A stretch of DNA of 64,000 bases from Lysinibacillus mangiferihumi (GCF_003049665.1 NZ_PYWM01000002.1:124001-188000); one strand, 5' to 3'; counted from the first letter of the stretch, positions 16,593 through 26,007 are shown. Notes: generated from the sequence alone by a model not told the origin. A program made the numbers and translations.

Positions 16593-17705
16593 ATGATTGT
16601 AAAGGGTTTAGAAGATAAACTACTAGAGTACGCAAAAAAATACTTTAACAAAGCTTACATTTGTAGTTGTGTAGTTCAAAGAAGAACAATAGAATTTATT
16701 TTGTATTCAGATGTAGAGGTGTTAGATTTCTTTAGCTATAAATTTATCCCTTACACAATAGTAAAAGAGGGTTCCTTATCTGCAGATAGCTTCAATGTAA
16801 AAGCATTTAGCATTTATTTGAATTGTGCACCAATAGACTTAGATTGTAAGTTCGCTTTTGAAGACGTAGATATAGTGAAAAATGAAAAAGATAATAGAAA
16901 AAGTATTCAGTGCAGGAAGTTAGCATTGAAAAGATTTAATATATTTATCATGAAAAAATCTGAGAATATTATCGTTTTTGACAAGGAATCAAATAGCTTT
17001 TTAATTACAGGTTCTAGTTTAATAAGTCAATTAGAAGATATAAGGGTTTTAATAAGGGATATTTTAAATATAGGGTTAATAAATGAAGGCTTTGTTGAAG
17101 TCCATGCTAGTGCTGTCGCTAATTCTCAAGGCAAAGTAAATATAATATGTGGAAATTCAAATAGTGGAAAAACGACAATATTATTTGATTATCTCAAACA
17201 AAAATATAATTTAGTTTCTAATGGCAGGGTATATCTAAAGCCTATCAAAGAAAACTTACTCGTTTTAGGTACTCCTGAAAGTATCTATATTCGTCCAATT
17301 TCTTTTAGAAATTTTCCTGAAATTCTATCTGTTTTGCCTGAATGTGAAATAGAAGTTGGAAAATTATATGATGAAAATTGCCAACCTAGAGATAAAATTA
17401 AATCCCATTATAAAGAAATTTGTAAAGTTTTTGGTTGTGAGGCAGTCCAAGAAGGGACATTAAATGAGATTGTATTTCCGCTGCTTTCCTCTCCAGACAA
17501 CAAAGTGAATTCAAATAAGATTATTCATAATAATATTATTAATTACGATGATATTTGTAGGCGTGAGTGGTCAGGTGCTATAAATATTAATAGTAATCTT
17601 TATAAAATTAATATGGAAAATCTAAAGAAAAGACTAGTGGATTATTCTAAAAAAATTTTTGTTTTTAGAGAAAAGGATAATTATTTATATTATAGAAAGG
17701 AATAA
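16593..17705 (+). CDS. HPr kinase/phosphorylase-like P-loop protein
   Basis: ATG 16593 lies four bases after the preceding stop, with AGGGAGGGGG at 16571-16580. The N-terminal ~165 residues are of unknown fold. From about 168 it follows the HprK pattern: EVHASAV, Walker A GNSNSGKTT (187-195) and a helix leading to LVSNGRVYL (207-215). In true HprK this last place holds the catalytic Asp pair (LVxDD); here it is Asn-Gly, so ordinary kinase chemistry is doubtful. HprK-like proteins occur as modifying kinases in peptide natural-product clusters. Length 370 residues. The target is unknown. Confidence 0.65.
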   Translation: MIVKGLEDKLLEYAKKYFNKAYICSCVVQRRTIEFILYSDVEVLDFFSYKFIPYTIVKEGSLSADSFNVKAFSIYLNCAPIDLDCKFAFEDVDIVKNEKDNRKSIQCRKLALKRFNIFIMKKSENIIVFDKESNSFLITGSSLISQLEDIRVLIRDILNIGLINEGFVEVHASAVANSQGKVNIICGNSNSGKTTILFDYLKQKYNLVSNGRVYLKPIKENLLVLGTPESIYIRPISFRNFPEILSVLPECEIEVGKLYDENCQPRDKIKSHYKEICKVFGCEAVQEGTLNEIVFPLLSSPDNKVNSNKIIHNNIINYDDICRREWSGAININSNLYKINMENLKKRLVDYSKKIFVFREKDNYLYYRKE

Positions 17706-17709
17706 ATCT

Positions 17710-18363
17710 ATGCCGCAAAAGTGGGATGAATTATGGGGAAATTCAGATAAAATTAGAAGATGGTCAATCCCTGATTATCATTTTATAGATTATTTAATGG
17801 AAATGGAAAATAATTGTAATCAGTTAAAAGCGTTAGATATGGGATGTGGAATTGGGAGACATAGTGAGTATTTAGCTAAAAAAGGATTCATCGTAACTGC
17901 TGTAGATCCAAGCCTTACTGCAATTAACTACTTGCAACAAAAAAGTATTGATGAAAATATTCCTGTACAGATATTTCAAGGAGATTTAACATGGCTAAAG
18001 TCAGTAGAAGATAATTCATTTGATTTAGTTGTAAGTTGGAATGTAATATATCATAATACTTTATCTGAACTTGAGGATGCTTTGAAAGAGTTTTATAGAA
18101 TTTTAGTGACTGGTGGAAAATTACTTCTAACTTTAAATTCAACAAATAATATTCATTATGGAAAAGGTATAGAAATAGAGAGAAATACCTTTATTAATCA
18201 AAAGAAATTAGACGGAGAACATCCACATCATTATTCAGATAAAGATGAAGTAGATAGATTATTAACAAACTTTAAAGTGTTATGTTTATCGGAAGATGAA
18301 GAGGAGGTTGGGGGAAAACTTTTTAAAGATAGATGGCATTGGTATATTTTTGCTCAAAAATAA
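17710..18363 (+). CDS. Class I SAM-dependent methyltransferase
   Basis: ATG 17710 follows GAAAGGA, four bases after the upstream stop, so it is the third gene of the operon. The 217-residue protein has motif I LDMGCGIGRH (42-51), an acidic motif II residue at Asp66 and the FDLVVSWNVIYH motif IV region, as in methyltransf_11/25-type small-molecule enzymes. It resembles the split methyltransferase at 803. A strong terminator follows. It probably methylates the product of the two upstream enzymes; this is inferred from the operon. Confidence 0.85.
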   Translation: MPQKWDELWGNSDKIRRWSIPDYHFIDYLMEMENNCNQLKALDMGCGIGRHSEYLAKKGFIVTAVDPSLTAINYLQQKSIDENIPVQIFQGDLTWLKSVEDNSFDLVVSWNVIYHNTLSELEDALKEFYRILVTGGKLLLTLNSTNNIHYGKGIEIERNTFINQKKLDGEHPHHYSDKDEVDRLLTNFKVLCLSEDEEEVGGKLFKDRWHWYIFAQK

Positions 18364-18426
18364 ATAAAAATTTGGGCAATAGCTATCATTTTGCAATGGT
18401 AGATAAAGTAAATCATATCATAATGA

Positions 18427-18470
18427 AAGGCGACTATTCATTCAATACTGATAGAATAGTCGCCTTCTTT
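18427..18470. terminator. Bidirectional terminator between methyltransferase and msmX-like genes
   Basis: AAGGCGACTATTC (18427-18439) pairs perfectly with GAATAGTCGCCTT (18454-18466), followed by CTTTTAG on the plus strand. Confidence 0.85.
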
Positions 18471-19627
18471 TAGTTTACAACAAGTGGTTTTTCATTGCCC
18501 TCATTGTCTTCGTTATGCTTGTTATCACCTGGAATAATTCGGTTTTCAGTGTCTTTATCGAAGAAGTGGACTTTGTTCATATCGAGTGCTAGTGGGATAA
18601 CTTGACCAGGTTTAACATTGGCATGTGAATCCACACGTGCAATAAATTGCTGCCCTTCGACCTGTGAATAGAGCATGATTTCAGCCCCCATTAATTCCGC
18701 CACTTCAATCGTTACCTCGATTCTAGACCCTGGCGATGATTCAATAAACGCCTGTTCATCGTGGAAATCTTCTGGACGTATGCCCATTAAAATTTCTTTA
18801 TGGTTGTAGCCTTGCGCTAGTAAGTATTTCATTCTTTCTTGTGGAATGGCAATAGAAGTACTGCCAATGTTGAGTTTGCCATCGGTAAGCGTACCCGTAA
18901 AGAAGTTCATGGCAGGGGAGCCGATAAAACCGCCAACAAAAACATTTTTAGGTTGTTCATAAACTTCTTTTGGTGCTCCTACTTGCTGAATAATACCATC
19001 TTTCATTACAACGAGGCGCGTTGCCATCGTCATAGCTTCCGTTTGGTCATGGGTAACATAGATCGTTGTTGTTTGTAGGCGTTGATGAAGTTTAGTAATT
19101 TCTGCACGCATTTGAACGCGTAGCTTGGCATCTAAGTTCGATAAAGGCTCATCCATTAAAAATACTTTCGCATCCCGAACAATGGCACGTCCCAATGCCA
19201 CACGTTGCCGTTGACCGCCCGAAAGTGCTTTCGGTTTACGATTTAAATATTCCTCAAGACCTAGAATGCGTGCGGCTTCGTTGACACGACGGTTAATTTC
19301 ATCTTTCGGTAATTTCCGCAGTTTTAATCCAAATGCCATATTTTCATATACGCTCATATGTGGATAAAGGGCGTAGTTTTGGAATACCATGGCGATATCA
19401 CGATCTTTTGGTGCAACATCATTCATGCGTTTTCCATCAATGATTAAATCTCCCTGAGAAATTTCTTCGAGACCCGCGACCATACGTAATGTGGTAGATT
19501 TACCGCAACCTGAAGGACCTACGAAAACAATGAATTCCTTATCTTCAATGTCCAAATTAAAATCTTTTACTGCCGTGACGTTTTTATCATAGATTTTATA
19601 AATATGTTGTAATTTTAGTTCTGCCAT
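18470..19627 (-). CDS. msmX: MsmX/UgpC-type sugar ABC transporter ATP-binding protein
   Basis: The start is the ATG at 19627 (MAELKLQHIYK), preceded by AAGGAGATGAACCAA; the frame open to 19732 is only upstream read-through. The 385-residue product has Walker A GPSGCGKST, signature LSGGQRQR, Walker B VFLMDEP and the C-terminal MalK-type regulatory (TOBE) domain. MsmX is a shared ATPase that powers several CUT1 importers. The sialic acid importer at 22088-25291 has no ATPase of its own, so this protein is the natural partner (inference). The C-terminal tail is extended and acidic. Confidence 0.9.
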   Translation of the reverse strand: MAELKLQHIYKIYDKNVTAVKDFNLDIEDKEFIVFVGPSGCGKSTTLRMVAGLEEISQGDLIIDGKRMNDVAPKDRDIAMVFQNYALYPHMSVYENMAFGLKLRKLPKDEINRRVNEAARILGLEEYLNRKPKALSGGQRQRVALGRAIVRDAKVFLMDEPLSNLDAKLRVQMRAEITKLHQRLQTTTIYVTHDQTEAMTMATRLVVMKDGIIQQVGAPKEVYEQPKNVFVGGFIGSPAMNFFTGTLTDGKLNIGSTSIAIPQERMKYLLAQGYNHKEILMGIRPEDFHDEQAFIESSPGSRIEVTIEVAELMGAEIMLYSQVEGQQFIARVDSHANVKPGQVIPLALDMNKVHFFDKDTENRIIPGDNKHNEDNEGNEKPLVVN

Positions 19628-19735
19628 TTGGTTCATCTCCTTAAAATGTAATGGTTTTTTAGAGTATAAGAGAAAATTATGCAAAATGTATATGTATACA
19701 TTACACAAAATATCATTGGGCATATTGAACAACTA

Positions 19736-20635
19736 TTAATAATTTTCTGATTTTAGCAACAACATAGCAAGTGAAACAAATGTAGCATTGGCAAAGGAAC
19801 GAATATCGATTCCTGTATTTTCTATAAACTTATCCAATCGATACTGTAGGCTATTGCGATGAATATAAAGTTTTTTGGCAGTCAAAGACGCGTTTAAATT
19901 ACATTGTAAAAAGACTTGAATTGTATCAAGCATCTCCTGCCCTTGCATACTTTCAACAAACAAATTCGAGAGTATGTTTTTGTTAACGAGTGATGGAGCA
20001 TGAATGAGTAGTAAAGGCAATGCTTCGTGAAATGTGAGTGATTTTTCCCGATCAGCGAATCGATGGATTGCTTTGAAACATTGGTATTCATAGCTAAACT
20101 TTTCTTTTACGAATAAATCAGCTTGATGCAGTTGACCGATATAACTATAAATTTTAACAAAAAAATCACTCGTTAATGTATCACTTAGTTGGCTAAACGC
20201 CTCTTTATCAAAAACGACTTGGGGCTTTTCATCTACGATAATGCCATGTGTATCGTCCATCATAAGTATTACCGGTTGCTGAAATCCTCCTGTAATGGCC
20301 TCTTTAAAATTATGTAAATCCTCAATTGGTTGTTTGAGATAGAAATAGCAAAAACGCAAAGTTTTTACATCTTGTAAAAAGGGTAGCTCTTTGCCATCGT
20401 TGTTTAAAAAATCATACCATTTTTGTTGAACGCTAGAGTTATTTTGTCCATTCATCGTATTGTCTATGGGAAGAAATAAAGTCAGTAAAAGATTACGTTC
20501 GGCATCTGAAAGGGCTGTTTTGACGATGCCGAATTTACAATTATCCTCTGTTATAAACCAATATTTACTGTTGTCTTGTGCATTATATGTAGTTGTAAAG
20601 GCAGTCTGAAAATAATTTTCTAATTTCTTAAGCAT
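19736..20635 (-). CDS. PucR/CdaR-type transcriptional regulator
   Basis: AAAAAGGAG precedes the ATG at 20635. The C-terminal ~55 residues (FLQCNLNASLTAKKLYIHRNS onward) are the PucR C-terminal helix-turn-helix; the rest is a divergent sensor region without a recognised ligand pocket. It lies just upstream of the MsmX-like gene in the same direction and divergent from the nan operon, so it may control either; which one is not shown by the sequence. Confidence 0.8.
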   Translation of the reverse strand: MLKKLENYFQTAFTTTYNAQDNSKYWFITEDNCKFGIVKTALSDAERNLLLTLFLPIDNTMNGQNNSSVQQKWYDFLNNDGKELPFLQDVKTLRFCYFYLKQPIEDLHNFKEAITGGFQQPVILMMDDTHGIIVDEKPQVVFDKEAFSQLSDTLTSDFFVKIYSYIGQLHQADLFVKEKFSYEYQCFKAIHRFADREKSLTFHEALPLLLIHAPSLVNKNILSNLFVESMQGQEMLDTIQVFLQCNLNASLTAKKLYIHRNSLQYRLDKFIENTGIDIRSFANATFVSLAMLLLKSENY

Positions 20636-20843
20636 TGATTTCTCCTTTTTAGACTGATTGTAAACAATCGTATCTCCATCTGTAAAACAATTTAAATATT
20701 CCTAGACATCAAGTGGGCTAGTCTGAAGCCCTTTATATCGGTCTTTCTAAATAGATTTCGGTCATGTCTATAAGGAGTAGTTTTTTATTATTGTTTACGA
20801 AGGTGGAATTTTTCTCCGTAAATTAAAAAAATGAAGAAAATTA

Positions 20844-20890
20844 TTTACAATTTTTTTGACTTGTTATAATATTACTTGTAAGCGTTAACA
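20844..20890 (+). promoter_or_regulatory. nan operon promoter with perfect cre site
   Basis: TTTACA (20844-20849) and TATAAT (20865-20870) are separated by 15 bases. Immediately downstream, TGTAAGCGTTAACA (20877-20890) matches the CcpA cre consensus TGWAANCGNTNWCA at every position. Placed at about the start point, it predicts catabolite repression by CcpA. Confidence 0.75.
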
Positions 20891-21029
20891 GTAATGATTG
20901 GCATTTAAAAAACGCAAGAGGTTAATGCCATGCTTTATCATTTTGAAAATAGGGGCATTGAACCATGCTATTTTCGTTGTGTTTTGTCAACGGACAATGA
21001 TATAAAAACTTTTTAGGTGGTGTTCAAAG

Positions 21030-21941
21030 GTGAATTTAGAAAAGTATAAAGGAATCATTCCTGCTTTTTATGCTTGTTATGATGAGCTAGGAGAAATATC
21101 TGAAAGTAGAACGAAAGAATTGTGTAACTATTTATACAAAAAAGGTGTTAAAGGGCTTTACGTTGGTGGAAGTTCAGGAGAATGTATTTATCACAGCTTA
21201 GAAGAAAGAAAAGCGACACTAAAATATGTGGCACAACAACTAAAAGGGAAGCTTACATTAATCGCACATGTGGGGGCACCATCAACAAGAGATAGTGTAA
21301 TTTTAGCAAAATATGCAGAAGAATTAGGCTATGATGCTGTCTCGGCCATTCCACCTATTTACTTTAAATTTTCAGAAAGTTCGGTTTATAAGTATTGGAC
21401 GGAAATTATGGATGCAACGACAATGCCATTTATTATTTACAATATCCCACAAACGACAGGTTTTGACCTTTCACTCAATCTCTTTAAAAAACTAATAGAA
21501 AATGAAAAAGTGATAGGGGTAAAAAATTCTTCTATGCCTGTTATGGATATTGAAAGATTTAAGGCTACTGCTGGTGACAATTTTATCGTCTTTAATGGGC
21601 CTGATGAGCAATACGTTTCAGGCAGAATAATCGGTGCCGATAGCGGAATTGGTGGAACATATGCCGTGATGCCTGAGCTATTTTTAATGGCAGAAAAATT
21701 TGTGTCAGCAGGGGATTTCGCGAATGCTAGAAAAATTCAACATGATATTAATGATATTATCGTTGCTTTATGTTCGTTAAATGGTTCTCTATATTCCACG
21801 ATTAAAGAAGTTTTAAAACAAAATGGGGTTCATATAGGCAGTGTCAGAGCTCCATTAGAGCCAATATCGGGTGACGATTTAAATAAAATCGCTGGTATTA
21901 AAGCGTTAATCGACAACGCCATCCAAAAGTATAAAGGGTAG
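21030..21941 (+). CDS. nanA: N-acetylneuraminate lyase
   Basis: GTG start after TTTTAGGTGGTG. NanA splits sialic acid (Neu5Ac) into pyruvate and N-acetylmannosamine. The 303-residue TIM-barrel protein of the DHDPS family has the carboxylate-binding GGSSGE motif (46-51), Tyr137 in YNIPQTTGF and the Schiff-base Lys165 in GVKNSS, the same positions as in E. coli NanA. First gene of the sialic acid operon, behind a cre-containing promoter. Confidence 0.93.
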   Translation: MNLEKYKGIIPAFYACYDELGEISESRTKELCNYLYKKGVKGLYVGGSSGECIYHSLEERKATLKYVAQQLKGKLTLIAHVGAPSTRDSVILAKYAEELGYDAVSAIPPIYFKFSESSVYKYWTEIMDATTMPFIIYNIPQTTGFDLSLNLFKKLIENEKVIGVKNSSMPVMDIERFKATAGDNFIVFNGPDEQYVSGRIIGADSGIGGTYAVMPELFLMAEKFVSAGDFANARKIQHDINDIIVALCSLNGSLYSTIKEVLKQNGVHIGSVRAPLEPISGDDLNKIAGIKALIDNAIQKYKG

Positions 21942-22087
21942 TCCACTTGAAAAGGTCAACCGTTAGTAATAAAGGTTGTCGATAATTACAAGTGTAATTT
22001 CACATAGGGGAGGACACAAGCTAATAAAAAGCTTGTCTTTCATAAAGGCAATTTTATTTTAATGACATTCAAAAGGGGGAGTCGTTT

Positions 22088-23485
22088 ATGTTTCAAAGGC
22101 GTTATTTCGCAACTGCAATAGCAATCTTGTTTGTACTTTCAGTGCTAGCAGGATGTACAAGTACTTCTACTGATAGTTCAAAATCTAGCTCTAGTTCATC
22201 TGATGTGGTAGAGCTAAAAGTATGGTTAACTCCGCAATGGAAAGGGGTTTTAGATGCTTCCGAAGATGGAGCAGATTATGATAGCTTCTTCAAACATGCA
22301 GGGGAGCGTTTCGCTGCTGAGTATAAGGAGCATAACGTTAAGGTGAATGTAGAAGTAATTGCAGGGGAGCAACGAGATGAGCTATTAAATGTCAATCTGA
22401 ATGGAGGAACACCTCCAGATGTGTTCTTTGAAAGTGTATTTGCCATGGGAGACTACGCTCATAGAGGAGCTTTAGTATCATTAAATGATATTGTGGATGA
22501 GGAATCAAAAAAAGATATTGCCCAAGGTTATTGGGACAGTGTGACATTTGGTGAAGATGTGTACTTCTTCCCATTCTCACATAACCCAGGTACTTTAGCT
22601 TACAATGCGGATATGTTTAAAGCTGCAGGACTTGACGAGTACATTGGTGGAGAGTATGAAATTAAAACTTGGACACTAGCTGACTATGAAAAAATATTAA
22701 ACAAGTTAAAGTCCGATATACCGAAAGATCAATATTCAAATGCGTATCCTATGGGATTATATGCGTTAAATAATCAAGGGGATACTTGGAATCTTGCTTA
22801 TTTAAGAATGTTTGGCAATCAATTTTTTGATAACAACGGCAATTTAATCATTGATGATGCTAACGGTGTGAAAGCAGCCAATTGGTTAAAGAAAATTTAC
22901 GATGATGGCTTAACAAATCCAGGGGTAGAATCCGTTTCTTCAAATGACGTGAATGCGATGTTCCAAAATCAACAGCTTGCAATTAGTTTTACTAACGCAA
23001 TATTATTCAATAACGCAAAGGCTGATATGGAAAGTGGAAAAGCGCCTAAGTTTGATATAAGACTAGCAAACATTCCTTCTGAAAGTGGCGATCCATTATC
23101 GTTCACGTATGTAACGGGTGCAACTGTATTTGACACAAAAGATGAAACGAGAATAAAAGTTAGTAAAGATTTTGTGAAATTTATTTCCACTGATGCTGAA
23201 CTTGTCAAGGCTTCTAAAAATGGTGTACCTGTTAGAACATCAGTTGCCAATGAGTTCAAATCTGAAAAGCCTTATTTCGAGGCGTATTCTGCTAACGACC
23301 CTTACATGTTTAACTTCACAGGTAACGTACCGGGCTACAGCCAATTAAGACAAGTTTTATATCCAGAATTACAAGCACTATACACGGGTGGAAAAACGGC
23401 GGAGCAGGCTGTGAAAGATTATGAAACAAAAGGCAATGAAGTAATTGAGGAATCAAAAGCAGATTCTGTAATTTATAAAAAATAG
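22088..23485 (+). CDS. Sialic acid ABC transporter substrate-binding lipoprotein
   Basis: The ATG follows AAAGGGGGAG. A signal peptide with lipobox LAGC (Cys at about 22) and a Ser-rich linker precede a family-1 extracellular sugar-binding domain. Such CUT1 binding proteins deliver oligosaccharides or, as in SatA of pneumococcus, sialic acid. Position between nanA and two permease genes gives the substrate. A stable hairpin follows the stop, which may raise its mRNA level over the permeases. Confidence 0.88.
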   Translation: MFQRRYFATAIAILFVLSVLAGCTSTSTDSSKSSSSSSDVVELKVWLTPQWKGVLDASEDGADYDSFFKHAGERFAAEYKEHNVKVNVEVIAGEQRDELLNVNLNGGTPPDVFFESVFAMGDYAHRGALVSLNDIVDEESKKDIAQGYWDSVTFGEDVYFFPFSHNPGTLAYNADMFKAAGLDEYIGGEYEIKTWTLADYEKILNKLKSDIPKDQYSNAYPMGLYALNNQGDTWNLAYLRMFGNQFFDNNGNLIIDDANGVKAANWLKKIYDDGLTNPGVESVSSNDVNAMFQNQQLAISFTNAILFNNAKADMESGKAPKFDIRLANIPSESGDPLSFTYVTGATVFDTKDETRIKVSKDFVKFISTDAELVKASKNGVPVRTSVANEFKSEKPYFEAYSANDPYMFNFTGNVPGYSQLRQVLYPELQALYTGGKTAEQAVKDYETKGNEVIEESKADSVIYKK

Positions 23486-23509
23486 CATGGCGTGTATACA
23501 ACTTTACAA

Positions 23510-23543
23510 CAATTTAAGCCCCTAGATGCTGGGGCTTAAATTG
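23510..23543 (+). promoter_or_regulatory. Intra-operon hairpin after the binding-protein gene
   Basis: CAATTTAAGCCCC (23510-23522) pairs perfectly with GGGGCTTAAATTG (23531-23543) around an 8-base loop. It is not followed by a T run, so it is more likely an mRNA-stabilising or processing hairpin than a full terminator. The permease ribosome binding site (AGAAAGG) begins two bases later. Confidence 0.7.
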
Positions 23544-23554
23544 TAGAAAGGTAA

Positions 23555-24439
23555 ATGATACCGATGAAAATCAATAAAAAATCGTTTAAAGAAAATATGA
23601 CAGGTTACTTGTTTATCGCACCTCAAATTTTACTTTTTCTTATATTTTTAGTTTACCCTATTATAGAAGGAATCCGTTTAAGTTTATTTAAAATAAATTA
23701 TCAAGATGAAGTGTTTATTGGTTTTGATAACTATAAAAAATTATTTAGTGATCCTGTATTCGTTCAGTCTACAATCAACACCGTTATTTTTGTAGTATGT
23801 ATTGTCGCGTTGACGGTGTTTTTCGCCCTGTTTGTTGCCTCTACTGTATTTGATAAAAATGCGAAATATGTGTCTTTTATACAAGGTGCATATTATATTC
23901 CGGTGATGGTCTCGGCGGTTGTTATGAGTATGATATGGAGCTTTTTGCTAAACCCTGCAAATGGACTTATTCCTTTTATAGCAAGAAAAATGGAACTAGC
24001 CTCCGTCAACTTTTTAGGGGATACGAATTGGGTATTACCAGTCATTATTTTCGTTACCTTTGCGACAAATGTGGGGCAGGCCATTATCCTTTATATTGCC
24101 TCTATGATTGGGGTGCAAAAGGAACTTTTTGAAGCGGCTGAAGTCGATGGTGCGAGTCGCATGAAAATCATATTCAAAATCATTATTCCAATGGTTAAAC
24201 CGACGACGATTTACATTATTATTATGAATATTATCGCAGTACTTAAAATATTTGTCGTTATTCAGTTATTAACAGGTGGAGGGCCAAACAACGCCTCTAC
24301 GACACTCATGTATTACTTATACAATAATGCATTTAAGTATAACCAGCTTGGTATTGCTTCTGCAGTAGGTGTAATTATGTTCCTCATTACATTAGTGTTA
24401 TCTACTCCACAGCTAAGAACAATGCTTAAGAAGAATTAG
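23555..24439 (+). CDS. Sugar ABC transporter permease (MalF type)
   Basis: The 294-residue protein has six predicted membrane segments, an N-terminal cytoplasmic stretch and the EAA motif EAAEVDGASRMKIIFKIIIP that docks the ATPase. CUT1 MalF/UgpA-type subunit. Start at 23555 or the ATG at 23564; spacing to AGAAAGG does not decide. Forms the channel with the next gene product for sialic acid uptake (from context). Confidence 0.9.
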   Translation: MIPMKINKKSFKENMTGYLFIAPQILLFLIFLVYPIIEGIRLSLFKINYQDEVFIGFDNYKKLFSDPVFVQSTINTVIFVVCIVALTVFFALFVASTVFDKNAKYVSFIQGAYYIPVMVSAVVMSMIWSFLLNPANGLIPFIARKMELASVNFLGDTNWVLPVIIFVTFATNVGQAIILYIASMIGVQKELFEAAEVDGASRMKIIFKIIIPMVKPTTIYIIIMNIIAVLKIFVVIQLLTGGGPNNASTTLMYYLYNNAFKYNQLGIASAVGVIMFLITLVLSTPQLRTMLKKN

Positions 24440-24451
24440 AGGTGAACGACT

Positions 24452-25291
24452 ATGCGAAGAAAGAAAAACAAGAGGAAAAGAGAAAAAATAGAAATCATAA
24501 CAAATTGCATTGTACTATTTTTTGCTGGTTTAAGTCTTTTCCCGCTCTATTGGCTTGTGACAAGTTCCTTTAAGAACAGTGCGGATGTCGTAAAAATGCC
24601 ACCAGATTGGTTTCCCAAAAGCTTAAACTTTAGTAACTATGTAGATGTATTTAACAATCAGCCAGCTTTTATATGGACTTATAATAGTTTGTTTGTAGCT
24701 TTAATGTCCACATTTGCTTTAATTGTTGTTAGTTCACTTGCGGCCTATGCCTTTTCCCAATTGAAATTTAAAGGGAAAAACATCATTTTCATTATTTTTA
24801 TTTCAAGTTTAATGATACCTAAAGAGGTTATGATTGTTCCGCTATTTAGAATTATTCAAGATATGAATATGGTCAATACATTAAGTGGTATGATTTGGCC
24901 TAATGTCGCAACAGCCTTCGGGGTATTTTTACTAAAAGGATTTTTTGATACAATTCCAGATTCATTGAGAGAAGCGGCCAAAATCGATGGCGCAAGCGAA
25001 TTCCGTATATTTTTTAAGATTATGTTGCCATTAGTTAAACCGGGTATAGGTGCTTTATTTATTCTTAACTTTGTGCAAGTTTGGAACGACTATTTATGGC
25101 AGCTTGTTGTTGGGCAAGACGTTCATTCCAAAACATTAATGGTAGGAATCGCAACCTTAATGCAAGATTTAAATCCAAACTTTGCTTATAAGATGGCTGG
25201 TGCTACTGTAGCAGCAATTCCGATGTTACTGATATTTATTTTCTTCCAGAAGTACTTTACAAAAGGAATAACGATTGGAGCAGATAAGTAA
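24452..25291 (+). CDS. Sugar ABC transporter permease (MalG type)
   Basis: Starts 12 bases after the partner permease with AGAGGTG upstream. The 279-residue protein has a very basic N-terminus, six membrane segments and the EAA motif REAAKIDGASEFRIFFKIML. CUT1 MalG/UgpE type. No ATPase gene follows, so an outside MsmX-type ATPase is needed. Confidence 0.9.
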   Translation: MRRKKNKRKREKIEIITNCIVLFFAGLSLFPLYWLVTSSFKNSADVVKMPPDWFPKSLNFSNYVDVFNNQPAFIWTYNSLFVALMSTFALIVVSSLAAYAFSQLKFKGKNIIFIIFISSLMIPKEVMIVPLFRIIQDMNMVNTLSGMIWPNVATAFGVFLLKGFFDTIPDSLREAAKIDGASEFRIFFKIMLPLVKPGIGALFILNFVQVWNDYLWQLVVGQDVHSKTLMVGIATLMQDLNPNFAYKMAGATVAAIPMLLIFIFFQKYFTKGITIGADK

Positions 25292-25317
25292 ATGTTTATC
25301 CATGGAGATGTATGCAA

Positions 25318-26007
25318 ATGAATAAAAAACAAAAAGTATTTGACGGTATTAAAAGACAACTGATTGTTTCATGTCAGGCACTTCCAGAAGAACCTCTTCA
25401 CAGCCCTTTTATTATGGGGAAAATGGCTTATGCCGCGATGCTTGGGGGAGCTAAGGGCATTCGGGCAAATAGTATTGAAGATATTAGAGAAATTAAGCGT
25501 ATGGTTGAACTGCCGATTATTGGTATTATTAAAAAGACGTGTGAAGGGTCCGACGTAGTGATAACACCTACTGCTCATGAGATTGAATTGCTTTATCAGG
25601 AGGGGGTAGATATCATTGCACTAGATGCAACGAAAAGGAAACGACCTGATGGCACAACTATCAGCGAATGTTTCCCTAAAATTAGGGAAACATTTAAAGA
25701 TCAAATTTTTATGGCTGATTGCTCCACGTATGAAGAAGCAAAAGTGGCCTATGAACTTGGTTTTGATTGCTTAGGTACAACATTAAGTGGTTATACGGAA
25801 TATACAAATGATAAAAAATTGCCGGATACAGCGTTAATCAAAAGATTAGTCCAAAGTTTTCCGATCCCTGTTATTGCGGAAGGTGGTATTTGGACTCCAG
25901 AAGAATTGAAACGCGTTTTTGATTTAGGTGTTCATACAGCAGTGGTCGGTACAGCAATCACTAGACCGATGGAAATTACGAAAAGATTTGTTCAGGCTAT
26001 ACAATAG
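25318..26007 (+). CDS. nanE: N-acetylmannosamine-6-phosphate 2-epimerase
   Basis: ATG 25318 stands eight bases after GGAGATG; an ATG at 25312 is too close. NanE converts ManNAc-6-P to GlcNAc-6-P. The 229-residue TIM-barrel shows family motifs ANSIEDIREIK, PIIGIIKK with the catalytic Lys, ALDATKRKRPDG, and the phosphate-binding IAEGGIWTPEE and HTAVVGTAITRP. Between the transporter and nanK, as expected in a nan operon. Confidence 0.93.
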   Translation: MNKKQKVFDGIKRQLIVSCQALPEEPLHSPFIMGKMAYAAMLGGAKGIRANSIEDIREIKRMVELPIIGIIKKTCEGSDVVITPTAHEIELLYQEGVDIIALDATKRKRPDGTTISECFPKIRETFKDQIFMADCSTYEEAKVAYELGFDCLGTTLSGYTEYTNDKKLPDTALIKRLVQSFPIPVIAEGGIWTPEELKRVFDLGVHTAVVGTAITRPMEITKRFVQAIQ

